From NCBI GenBank assembly GCA_035236585.1, contig CP141128.1:30300684-30364683 (forward strand): DNA of 64,000 bases. Direction: 5' to 3'. Both the position numbers and the translations under genes were made by a program. The DNA comes from Warburgia ugandensis. Taxonomy: Eukaryota; Streptophyta; Magnoliopsida; Canellales; Canellaceae. Every line of letters starts with the position of its first letter. Within the stretch, counting starts at the first letter, position 1. Positions 38,106 to 48,522 of this stretch are shown piece by piece. Under the pieces are notes generated by a model, which saw only the letters and a program-made list of their open reading frames with translations, was not told the DNA's origin and did not search any database.

Positions 38106-39479
38106 TGTAAAACCCCTAATTTCTTTTTTGTAATAAAAATATAATAGTGAAATTGAAGATTTCAAGAAAAAATCAGGCTGGAATATTAGGTTTAGCAAAA
38201 ATGTACTTCGTACAGAAGTACAAATATGGCATAAAGATATGCATAAGTGAAAACATATCTCACGAACCCTTTAGAATGACTGTAAGCATGGTGCATTCTG
38301 AATTTGGAGTGAAAAACCCTTTATTTTCTCCATTTAAGAGCAAAAGGGTAAAATGGTAATTTTACCCTAGCCAAGGTCTAAGACATCAAATTTAGAATGT
38401 ACTCAAAAATACGAGTCCAACGCCACTAAGAACACTCAATTCCGAGTTCGTAGGAGTAAACTCAAAATTTTATACATAAAGGGCAAAATGGTCTTTTTAT
38501 ACATGTGGGGCCCACAAAGGACCCAAAATGGAATCCAATGACCAGACCATGTGTAATCATGGGTCAAACCACTACCACCAGCTAGTGGAGAAGGAGGTGG
38601 TCGTGGGAATCAAATAAATATTAAATATTAAAAAGGAAAAAACATAATAATTAGGTTTTATGATGAAAAACACTAAAAATCCCTGTAAATAGACATCAGA
38701 AAAAGTCTCAAAAATATTCCAAAAATACATCACAAAGTACCTTAGACTTTGCCAAAATCTTAGACCAAAATTCATCCTCCTTCTCCCTCTTTTCTCCTCC
38801 CTTTTCTTGCATTTTATTCCCCCTGTTAGAGTGTCCACAGAAGCACCCGGAGGAATATTCCTCCTCTGGATATCAGGCGCTTCCATAGACACGTCGTCCC
38901 AATGAGAAGGGTTTTCACCCTGTTACGGTTTTTGAGCTATACGTTAATTTTCAGCCGTTGAAACCTAATCTTGACCATTGGATAGTTGGGTAATATCAAG
39001 ATATACAAAACCCATTTGATTTTACCATAATTCGTGGAGTATCCATGAATAAATCAGCGAAAAATGGAAGCTCCAGCGACCTGCATTATAAGGAGTGGAT
39101 TTTCTGGTTTTTCCGGCATAGATCCGAAATATCTTCTTCCAGGTAGGTGCACTTGCACCCCTATTTCATTTACAGTAGGTTAGTTTGGTTTTCCGGCAAA
39201 GATGGGAGCTCCCCAGGCGTTGATCCGTCAGAGACGATGGATCCGGCATTGAGGGTTGAGATCCCATCGATCCACAGCTTAGATGTTACTTCTGAGCCGA
39301 TGGATGGATTCTTGGGGCCGAAAAACCCCAGGATGTGAAATCTAGATTCTTGGTTTTACTGGATGGGGGAGATTCGTACCTGTAACCCAGATTTGATCTG
39401 GGCCGTCTATTTTATTAACTGAAAATCATAATTCTTCAATTCAAAGCTTGATATAGCTCTAATTTTAGATTAGAAAAAT

Positions 39480-40077
39480 GCTATGGACTCCTTGTAGTGT
39501 TTGCCATGTACTGAAATTATTAGATCCATGTTTTAATTTGTATTTACATAAGTTATTTAGTAAAATCAGTACCCATGATCTTAGATCATGGACCAGATGA
39601 CTTTAAAAGGAAAATATAAGCCAATGGATGTCTTCAGAGATCCCATAAAACTCTAGGATCATGATTACAGTTAGATTTTTATACATAGATATGAAGGAAT
39701 TGATCAAAAAACTTAAAGATGAAATTCAGCCCTTAAAACGGGCTGAAGTCTTAAAAACTTAATTCTAAGTTTAATAGATCACCAAATTAAGATCAGAAAC
39801 CTTCATAGAATTCATATTTATGTTATTAATTCATAACATATTATATCTTGTTTTTATTTGGTATTTACATGATCTATTCAGCACCATTCGTGCCATTGAT
39901 CTTGGATAATGACCAAGATGACCCCAAAATTGAAATCTGAACCGATAGATGTGTTTAGAATGTCCAAAAACTTTAGGAAACATTTTCATAGTATAAATTA
40001 TATGTCTCTGGATCAATAAATTTGATCCAAACTAGTAAGGTGAAATTCAGCACTTAAAACAGGCTGAAATCTTAAAA
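39480..40077 (+). repeat. Degenerate tandem duplication in family B copy 2
   Basis: The phrase 'gaaattcagc' followed by 'ttaaaac' and 'ggctgaa' occurs at 39721 and 40042. Preceding sequence (TATTTACAT, then a GATCTTxGATxATGxACCA-like stretch) also recurs. Period about 320 bp with many changes, so an old duplication. Confidence 0.65.
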
Positions 40078-42647
40078 TCACAATTCTGATCTCAATTGAG
40101 ATCCAAATTGAGATCGGAAAGTTGTGATGGATTCCTTGTGATAAGTATAAGAGACTGAACTTATAAAATTTTAATTTTAATTAATTTACGTTTCTGTAAT
40201 TAAGTGGATAAGTAACTAACAATCTTGATCTACAAGATCTAGGATGATCAGACCACTAATACCTTATTGGATGATGATGTTATAACATAATAAATAATAT
40301 CAGTAGATTAAATGGTATTGAGTAGGCAGATGTTAATAGATCTAGCCTTAAGAGTTACTAAAATCCCTAAAAATGAATAGTATCTCCTAGATCAAGATGA
40401 TCCAAGATGATTGGACATCATGGATGTATTTTGATGATGATCTTGAGATAAGATTATAGGGATTTAATGAATGGACGATGTGGATTTGGGCTCGATCAAG
40501 ATCTATGCCCTTAAATGGTACGAAATAACCTAAGATCTCCTTGATTGGGTAGATTAAGGAAGATCAAATCAATGGATGAGATAAATCCATGATTAAATAA
40601 TTAAATTACATTAGTATAATATGTTGGATCTAAAATAAAATGAAGGATCAAGATCTAAACCCTAAAGTGATCAAAAATAAATATGGATCAATTAAGACCC
40701 TTGATTCATGATAACATGTTAGATTTCTATTTCAATTATTGAACATTATGATAATTGTCTTTCATTTCTTAGTTGAGTTATTTATTTAATTGGTTATTTA
40801 AGTGTCTAGTTAATTGTTTATTCATGCCTTAAATTTATGCTTCAATGCTTAAGTAATTGTAATTTCATTGAAATGGAAATTAAATGAAATTAGAAGGAAG
40901 GGACATTCACATGGAATGTATGACATGGGCGTAATGATAGTAAGGACCATAGTTAGTAGGATAATATAAGGAATATAAATTCCTTGGTCCAACTTAGGAG
41001 AATAATAAATCTCCATGAATGACATTTTAATTCATGGATTTAATTAAAAACAATTAGAAAGAATACTTAGGATTAAATGCTCATAGGAACCTTATGAAAG
41101 GTTGAGTTAGGATCAAGCTAGTGAATGATGGACATAGTGGTTAAGGGGTTATCTAATAGAGCTACGCTCTCCCCCCACCTTCCGTTGACGTTTGTGAGGT
41201 TTAAACTCCTCCTTACATGAGGTTTGAAGTAGCCACTTTGTGTTCAATCATTTAACTAGTAAGCCTTAGCCAATTTGACATAAGAGGAGCAATCTAGACT
41301 TAGAATGAAATAAGCTACCCTCAACCAATAAAACATTAATTGGTTGAGTAATAATAATGAGAGCATAAAATGTAGTAAATCATCTAATCGTGATAAAAAT
41401 TGGAAATCAAGAGAAGGATGATCAAACAAGATCCATAAGATCTTGGATGATAAAAAACAAATACTAATTTAGTATTGTATAGTATGTATGCGTATGTAGA
41501 AGAACATAAATAGAGAATCCCAAACCCTTGATCAAATTTGATTCAAGTAAAATTAGGGTATCATCTATAGGAATACATACTTGAATAGGGAAATAACCTT
41601 ATAGATATGGTTTGATAGATGGATGAATCCAGACCATGATGGACATTGTGGAAGAATACACTGGAGATGTATGAATCAAGATACTACTTTGAGGTAGGTG
41701 GATGTACAAGAATGTATTAAGGATTCATGTGTATACATACATGATCTTAGTCTGTAATTATAAGACCTTCATGATGTAATTATGCTTAATACCTTAGCAT
41801 AGTCATGATCCAACACATATGATCCAAACTAAGTGATCTAACACATATGATCCAACTAAGTGATCCAAAACACAGATCCAAACATGTGATCCAAAAACAT
41901 CTGATAAAATTAAGGGATTTAACCAAATGATCAAACAAAGTGATCCAAGATATGGGATCTAACCAAATGATCAACAAAGTGATCTAACCTCATAATTTAA
42001 TTCATTAGATCTAATCTAATGATCAAGTCTAATGAGGTGAAAGTATTGAGATATGAAAATTAAGGATACCCTAAGATTAGGGTGTAGAAAATATTCCAGC
42101 CTTAGTTAAACAGACACATCGTCTGATATGTACAAAGTATTTTCCATACAAGTATGGAGACTTGTGAATTTTGATTTACAGAGAGATAGAGACTGGGGAT
42201 GCTATGCTAGGGAAGTCATGAGGGTTTGGCCACCCACTTCCTGAAATTTATATGATGGATACCACGCCCAAAAAGAGGCTAAATGTTGGGTGGGGCAATA
42301 ATGGGAAGGCCCCACTATAATAGCCATGGTCCACCCCATGAGGAGATGGATTGATTATTCCACAGTTGGTATTAGTGGAAGATTATACAGTTATCCGGGC
42401 GCGCTGTATGGATTGAGACTGTGAGCATAGTAGTCCTAATGTATTTTGCATTATGATGCACAGATTATAGGCATAGTATGATGCCATGGCATAGTGATAT
42501 GCTATTATAAGAGTTCCTAGAATGAAAACCCCTATATGTGAATTGGCTAAGTATTACTCTCCTAAGTAGAAGTATAGCCAGGGGAAGGAACAAGTTTTGA
42601 GTATTCTTCAATAAATTGACTAATTTGTCATATACTACATAAATAAT

Positions 42648-42825
42648 GTATATCCTGTATATATGAGTATGAGATGATTCAGGAGGGCTTAATGACTAAG
42701 GTAAGTATCCTTGTATTAATGAAGTAGTATATTTTTGTATATCCTGTATATATGAGTATGAGATGATTCAGGAGGGCTTAATGACTAAGGTAAGTATCCT
42801 TGTATTAATGAAGTAGTATATTTTT
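42648..42825 (+). repeat. 89-bp perfect-looking tandem duplication
   Basis: The segment beginning 'gtatatcctgtatatatgag' at 42648 is repeated from 42737 with no difference seen. It lies 25 bp before the family B stem-loop and is absent from family B copy 1, so it is young and specific to this copy, or an assembly duplication. Confidence 0.92.
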
Positions 42826-42849
42826 GTATCCCCTACCAAGCATAGCTTG

Positions 42850-42889
42850 CTGAGGTATTGTACATGTTTCTATGTTTACAATACCTCAG
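42850..42889 (+). other. 13-bp stem-loop in family B copy 2
   Basis: CTGAGGTATTGTA (42850-42862) pairs exactly with TACAATACCTCAG (42877-42889). The loop contains a further short ACAT/ATGT pairing. Compared with copy 1, one A-T pair is replaced by G-C on both arms, a compensatory change. About 470 bp before the LTR end. Confidence 0.82.
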
Positions 42890-43361
42890 GCACAGAGAAG
42901 GAGGGAAAGAAGCTCAAGGCCATAAAGGACTGAAAGGATTAAAGCTTGAAGATCTAGGAGTAAGATAGTAGAAGATTTGAAGAAAATAAGAAAATTAGAG
43001 TATGTATTTGAAGATATGTAATTTTTCCTTATTTGAGAGTGTATTGTATTGAGTGTTTTTAATGTAAGGTGAGGTTTGAAGTTTGTATTATGTAATTTTG
43101 GACAATGAGTTGTAACCTAACACAGGGCTGTGTATGAGTGAACCACTGGATGAATCCTGGTATTCAATAAAAATTTATTTTATAAGAAATGGCTATGTGT
43201 ATTACGTATCTTCCAGTGAGACTTGGGTTTTGTTCAAAATGAATTTAAATGAAAAGAATTTCCGCTGCATTGTTTGCGAATTTTTTTTTTTACACATTTT
43301 AAGGGCCCTTGCTTTGAACAAATGCATTATAAAATGTGTTTTAAAAACCTGGGTCGTCACA

Positions 43362-43652
43362 TTTACTTCATGAGAGGTTGATTCTTATATTGATTTAGCA
43401 TCACACATAGTGTCATTTTCTAAGGTGTTATATAGGATGGCTCCGGTTGAGCTAAAAGGGTTCTGACTACGGTAGTCATTAGACGAGGATTGTGGAGTAA
43501 GACATCTTTAAGATGATTATTAGAACTGGTTATGATTATTACTAGTTCTGAGTGGTACCACATGATGAAACCAATGCACTGACAGCATATATGGTTCTGA
43601 AGGGCAATGATTTTTGAAAGGTTACTTGGATGAGTCATAATTATGTTAGTAA
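43362..43652 (+). pseudogene. Family A pol fragment before RT core, decayed
   Basis: Right of the family B insert one frame reads YRMAPVELKG (about 43430-43462), matching the YRMAPxEL motif found just upstream of the RT domain in plant Ty3/gypsy pol. A stop follows at once and the next sequence is not clearly RT. The minus-strand frame 43420-43689 is a shadow of this region. Confidence 0.6.
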
Positions 43653-43961
43653 ATGATGTTTTTGTATACTCCCAAAAGGGGAGGAGCACAAGAAATCTTT
43701 GTGCATTATTCTAAGTATCGGAAGGATTCATCTTTTGCTATAAATGTATGTGAGTATGAATTATGGTCAAAGAAGATGAATTTTCTTAACCGCGATATCT
43801 CTATTAATAAAGAGGCTATTTATAGAGATTGTGATGAATTGAGACTAGCCAAACTAGTGACTAAGGTTGATAGTCTCCTTAGTTTAGCAAACTGTTATTG
43901 CGAAATTATTGAGTTCTCCAAGATAGCAGTGATATGGATATTGTTTATATTATGTATATGA
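43653..43961 (+). pseudogene. Family A reverse-transcriptase C-terminal remnant
   Basis: A 102-codon frame whose middle and end track the connection between RT and RNase H in plant Ty3/gypsy pol. 'NFLNRDIS' matches FLGHxIS, 'YRDCDELRLAKLVTKVDS' takes the place of the segment linking to the [11 protein letters not shown] region, and 'CEIIEFSKIAV' matches FIEGFSKIA near its end. The intact chromovirus F pol at 60440-60650 has the same order, which supports the call. The catalytic FVDD part is absent, so the RT core has been deleted and no activity is possible. The frame is open although the protein is heavily altered. No start codon of biological meaning is implied. Confidence 0.65.
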
Positions 43962-44187
43962 GCTTGATTTCTCATGAAGGTGAGAAGTGTGACAGTAACA
44001 TATGTTTAATACAAAATCATTTTCTTATGTGTAATCTACTTCTGGATTATGGATTATAGTTGTGAGTAGCTAATGAGGGCAGCCTAAGAGGATGACCGAA
44101 GAGGGTGGGTGCGAGAGACACTGACAGGCTTCTAGGTGGCAAGCTTCTAGGCAACAGGCTTCTAGGTGCTCATAGTATGATTTTACT
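43962..44187. other. Family A internal sequence, short direct repeats
   Basis: No domain recognised. A short triplicated phrase 'aggcttctagg'/'agcttctagg' occurs at about 44126-44170. Confidence 0.5.
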
Positions 44188-44485
44188 ATGGACTAATTTT
44201 GATTGACATATGATTACCAGTTAGTGAGTTGGTATGCTCTGATTTTGTTTGGCACACGATCGTCTGTTAGTAAGTTGTTGTGCTCTGATTTTTATTGGCA
44301 TATTAAAGCTTGTTAGTGAGCTAATATGCTTTGATTTTGATTAGCATGAAATTTGCTGTTAGTGAGATAATATGCTCTGGTATTGGCTGGCATACTTTTG
44401 CCTATTGGTGAGGTAATGCACACTGATATAGGCTTGACGTGGAATTTCGTATGTATGAGCTGAGATGCTCTGATTGTACTAATAT
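44188..44485 (+). repeat. 46-bp minisatellite in family A internal region
   Basis: About six diverged units. The anchor TGCTCTGATTTT or close variants occurs at 44235, 44281, 44327, 44373, 44417 and 44466, giving periods of 46, 46, 46, 44 and 49 bp; each unit ends with a GTTAGTGAG-like phrase. It lies between the pol remnants and the polypurine tract. Non-coding in all frames. Confidence 0.82.
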
Positions 44486-44751
44486 GGTGATTTACTTATA
44501 CTAGCTATTGGATGAGAGTGTGGTTTATGCTAATTGCATTACATGAGGTTATGACGTGTTCTGACCATAATATGAGTTAGTTGCTTTGGAAGGGTTGAAA
44601 TATACCATGTTTTATATATGAGTTGGCTATGAGGGGAAGACATAGCATGGGATTGTTATTGACATTGACCAGGGAAAATTTTGATATGATATGTGGACGT
44701 TTTTAGAATTATTGAGGAATGAAATGAAAACAATTTCAAGGAAGAAATTTT

Positions 44752-44765
44752 TTATGAGGGGAGGA
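44752..44765 (+). promoter_or_regulatory. Polypurine tract, family A
   Basis: A purine-rich run ending GAGGGGAGGA directly before TGTCATACC of the 3' LTR. Just upstream, 'aatttcaaggaagaaatt' resembles the AATTTCGAGGACGAA phrase that precedes this tract in related plant elements. Confidence 0.75.
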
Positions 44766-45973
44766 TGTCATACCTGCTAATTTAAAATTTTTGGAAATGT
44801 CTAATTACGTGTTAAATTTAAAACTTTGAAAATTTGAATATTGGGGATTTGAAAATTTTTAGAAATGACATCCCAGACTAAGACCTCAATATTTGGAATG
44901 TACATGAGAAATGAAATTCAATGCCGCTAAGAATGCTAAAATCAGAGATTGCATGAAAATGGCTAATTATTTTTATTTTCCTATATAATAAATTAAATGA
45001 AAATGGTAGAATTGTAATTGTACATGGGCGGGGGGGGGGGGGGGGCTTTAAATGCACCTCCCCCCATTTATGGCCTTCATCATTTTTCTACCTTACATTA
45101 AACCCACTTTATTTCCTGTGCTACCGGTAGTGACGATACAGTGGGCCCCCTTTCCCCTTGGACGGCAAAAATCCCTACTTCATTGGCTGGCCTGACCAGA
45201 GCATGTTGTGCGCGTATGCGTCTCAGTGACGGTGACACATGCGGGATGCATTCCGTACATGTGTGCACGTCCTCGTGATGTCAAATTTGAATATTTGATC
45301 CAAAAATTGATTCTGGACCGTTCATTCACAAAACAACTCAATTGTGGCAGCTACAGAGGTCTAAATCATGATTCAAGACATACATTGAGTTCTTTTCAAC
45401 AACGTAGACCTAGATTTTACACTAAAAGTTTAGTTTAACCACTTCTAAATGGATCAAATCACAAAATACTATTCAATGACCTAGATTAGGCCGATCAATG
45501 GATGATCAGGCTTTAGAAATTGATTATATGCATCAAATATGTGATGATCTAGTGGATTAGAAGAACATATCTTATGTGATTGTTAATAAAAGTGATCTTG
45601 ACTGTTGATTAAATCATGTGCCTTAGGGCTGGCTGATTAGAGAGCAATCTAATCGTCAGATCAATGGGTAATTATGGATATACATGTAAATCACTAAATA
45701 AACATAGAAATTAGATGGATCATGATAAAAATAATTAGAAATGATGATCAGATGTTGCTTATAAGTGACAACGAATGATCCAACAATTGGATCATCTCCA
45801 AACTTCATAAGATGAAAGAGACTGACCCTTTATGGATAAAGGGACATTAATTGAATGAATCACACTTAGATTGATGATAAAAGATTACAGATGATGGTCT
45901 AGATGTTAGAAAAACCTACATCTAGTTCAGGATTTCCCTAATTGAGGGATAATAAGATGATCCAGAATGTTAA
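44766..45973 (+). repeat. Family A 3' LTR, left part
   Basis: Starts TGTCATACCTGC and aligns with 32561 to about 33890 of the 5' LTR. A 15-base run of G (45031-45045) is an added difference. Around 45110-45290 it is GC-richer. It is broken off near 45973 where family B copy 3 begins. The frame 45208-45438 matches 33112-33348 in the 5' LTR and is repeat sequence. Confidence 0.8.
45031..45045. repeat. Poly-G run, 15 bases
   Basis: Fifteen consecutive G in the family A 3' LTR; the 5' LTR has only a short GGG at this place. Confidence 0.95.
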
Positions 45974-46544
45974 TGTAATTGACTAAGAAAATCAATAAAG
46001 TTTGAGTTTCAGAAATTCTAGGTTGGAATATTAGGGTTATTTAGAATATACTTCTTGTAAAAGTATAATCATAGAATAAGACATGTATAATTGAAATTGA
46101 ACTATGCAAACCCTTCAGAATGACTATAAGCACGACAAATTTTGAATTCGGATGAAAAATCCTTAATTTTCTTCATCTTATGGACAAAAGGGTAAAATAG
46201 TAATTTTATCCAAAAATCGAGATCTAAGACATCAAAATTTAGAATTTTCTGAGAAATACGAATCCAATGCCACTAAGTATGCTCAATTCCAAGATCATGG
46301 GAATAAACCCTAATTTTTATACATAAAGGGCAAAATAGTCTTTTTAGACTATGTGGGGCCCACATGGGGCCCACAAGGGACCTAAAAAAGAATCCTATGG
46401 CCAGCCCACGTGAAATTATGGGTCAAAATCCTACCAGTTGGTATTGGGGAAAAAGGTGGAGGTAGAGAATCCGATGCTAATTAAATAAAAAAAATAAAAA
46501 ACCGTAATCATTACACATAATCATGAAAAAAGACCCAAAATACC

Positions 46545-46552
46545 TATAAATA
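46545..46552 (+). promoter_or_regulatory. Probable LTR TATA box, family B copy 3
   Basis: TATAAATA about 570 bp inside the LTR, at the same place as in copy 1. In copy 2 the matching place (near 38680) reads TGTAAATA, so that copy's box is altered. Confidence 0.55.
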
Positions 46553-47624
46553 CACCCCAAAAATGTTCTAAACATGTTCATAAAATTCTCACAAAATTAT
46601 CTTGATTTTTCCTACAAAACCAGACATAGATCCATTCCCAAAATCCCAAAACTCCCAAAAGATCTCTCTCTTTCATTTTCTCTCTCCTCTCTCTATATTG
46701 GAACAATAGACCTAAATTCAATTAGGCACTCTATTCTAGATCAAATATCATAGATCTCACCATCTAAAATCTCCTACCATACCTTAGTTACAAAACACCT
46801 AAAGAAATTTTGAGATCCAACGGTTCAAACAACGAAAATCGCAAGATAAGTGGATCTTGGGCTATCTTATCATCAAAACTGGTATTCTCTTAAATTGGAC
46901 TATATAACCAACATTTTTCCCCAATCAGGTAGGTGGAACTACTTCCTAGACATATTTATTATTGTTTGATGAAAATTTTATTTTACTGTAATTTGATTTG
47001 GCTGAAAAATTTGTAAAAATAAAGTAAATATCAGAACCTTCAAATCATGATGATTAAGGTCTCAGATGGAAAACCTGACCCTTCCAATCGATCCAGAAGG
47101 ATCCAAAACCCCTAGGGTAAAATTTTTAGGAAATTCTATTAAGTTTTAGACCCTCAATTGAGAGGGGAATGATTGGACGGTTCAGAACAGACTGTTTGAT
47201 CTCCCGATCGGACCGGGGTCCCCAAGACGCTGCGCGTGCGATGTTGTCCTAGTGGGATGACCGCTCATAAGTAGCAGTCTTAGGCAGGAGCGTCCGTCTC
47301 GCGTCCCAGTGATGGGCATGCGACTACCAGAGCGTTCCGCGCGAACAATCTAGGCCGTCCATTTCGATGGGCCCAGATCAGATCTAGGCCCTAGGAATCG
47401 ACTATGAACTTCTAGACTCAATTCAGGAGTCATATGAACTCCAAATTGAGATCAGAAAGAAGCTATGGAAAGCTTACAACCTCTAGTTTCTAAGCTGATA
47501 AGATCTTCAAGATCCGAGGTGATCATTTCTTGGTAATCTATTTTAATAATGATATAATATTGAAATAAAGTGATACCTATGGTTTATTTGGACATATCTG
47601 AGATATATTAAGGGATCTACTCGT

Positions 47625-47955
47625 TGTGGTAGAAAAACCCTAAAAATACAAAGTGACCCACTTGATCAATGAGATCAAGTGTGATTAGATCCTTGGGCTG
47701 GATTGAATGAATGTTAATATAATGAAATATAGGGAGATCATGGATTGAATATGACAAAAACAAAGCAATATGATCTTGGACCTTAATAAAGAAAAACCTG
47801 AAAAATACAAAGAGACCCACTTGATCAATGAGATCAAGTGTGATTAGATCCTTTAGATGGATTGAATGAATGTTAATATGATGAGATCTAGGGAGATAAT
47901 GGATTGACTATGACAAAAACAAAGTAATATGATCTTTGGACCTTAATAAAGAAAA
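47625..47955 (+). repeat. 160-bp tandem duplication in family B copy 3
   Basis: 'gaaaaacc' followed by 'aaaatacaaag' occurs near 47631 and 47790, and a third lead-in near 47950. Corresponds to 14581-14900 in copy 1. The minus frame 47617-47820 is a shadow of it. Confidence 0.78.
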
Positions 47956-48522
47956 ACCCCTAAATGCAATTAAAACCCTTGATTAAAAGGAAAAGATTTA
48001 AGATCATAAGTAAAGGTTTCTAAAAATATTAATGTAATTAGTTTCATTTTCTATTAATGGATAATAGCATTTTAAATGTGATTTATGCTATAAAGCATGC
48101 TAGTGCAACTTTTAGACTTTAGCATGATATGTGATTAGATTGTTATATTAGGTTGTTATATTTAATTATCTTAGGGGCATGTTAGTGTGATTTTATGCAA
48201 GTGTAACTTAGGGCCAAGTTAGCATGATTTTATGCCATTGTAACTTAGGACCATGCTAGGATTTCATGTAAGCTTATACTATAGTATGAGATTGTACCTT
48301 AGGACCATGTTCATTTAAATTGAGTTATTAAGGTATGTTAGTTGAAAATCATGCTAATGTAATCTTAAGTACCTTGTATCATTATCATTAAGTTGTTCAA
48401 TTATGTAGTTTTATGCTTTGAATTTATAATTCAATTATGGTTAAATTTCATTAGTAGATATACCTGTTATGAAGAGCACAAAACACCATAATGGAATCTA
48501 ATGAGAAAGTAGAGTTTCACAT

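Larger units (their letters stand above)
38106..43361 (+). mobile_element. Solo LTR, family B, copy 2 (5.26 kb)
   Basis: Starts TGTAAAACCCC at 38106 and ends GGGTCGTCACA at 43361, with a perfect 5-bp duplication TTTAC on each side (38101-38105 and 43362-43366). Its length of 5256 bp, the TG...CA ends and the absence of primer-binding site or pol identify a solo LTR left by recombination between the LTRs of a full element. It lies inside the pol region of family A. Frames inside it (38147-38359, 38572-38892 minus, 39147-39338, 43134-43373) have no recognised domain. Confidence 0.9.
32561..45973 (+). mobile_element. Family A LTR retrotransposon (Ty3/gypsy, decayed, nested)
   Basis: A 5' LTR starting TGTAATACCTGC at 32561, a tRNA-Met-type primer-binding site at 35712, degraded gag/pol, a purine-rich tract before 44766, and a 3' LTR starting TGTCATACCTGC. 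The internal part is interrupted by a family B solo LTR (38106-43361). The 3' LTR is interrupted at about 45973 by another family B copy and its remainder is not in the window. Reverse-transcriptase remnants at 43421-43961 place it in Ty3/gypsy. Without the insert the internal region is only about 3.8 kb, short for a full gag-pol, so much has been deleted. Confidence 0.82.
45974..48522 (+). mobile_element. Family B LTR, copy 3, truncated at both ends
   Basis: Starts TGTAATTGACTAAG, which corresponds to a point 19 bp inside the family B LTR start, and follows family B in order to about 48522. There it stops and minus-strand family C begins. The remaining 2.3 kb or so, including the stem-loop and 3' end, is missing. 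The 160-bp duplication (47625-47955), TATA box (46545) and CpG-rich patch (47195-47350) are shared with copy 1. Confidence 0.8.

Noticed and set aside
38572..38892. 106-codon minus-strand frame in family B copy 2
   Set aside because: Lies wholly inside a solo LTR, and matching parts of family B copies 1 and 3 do not keep it open.
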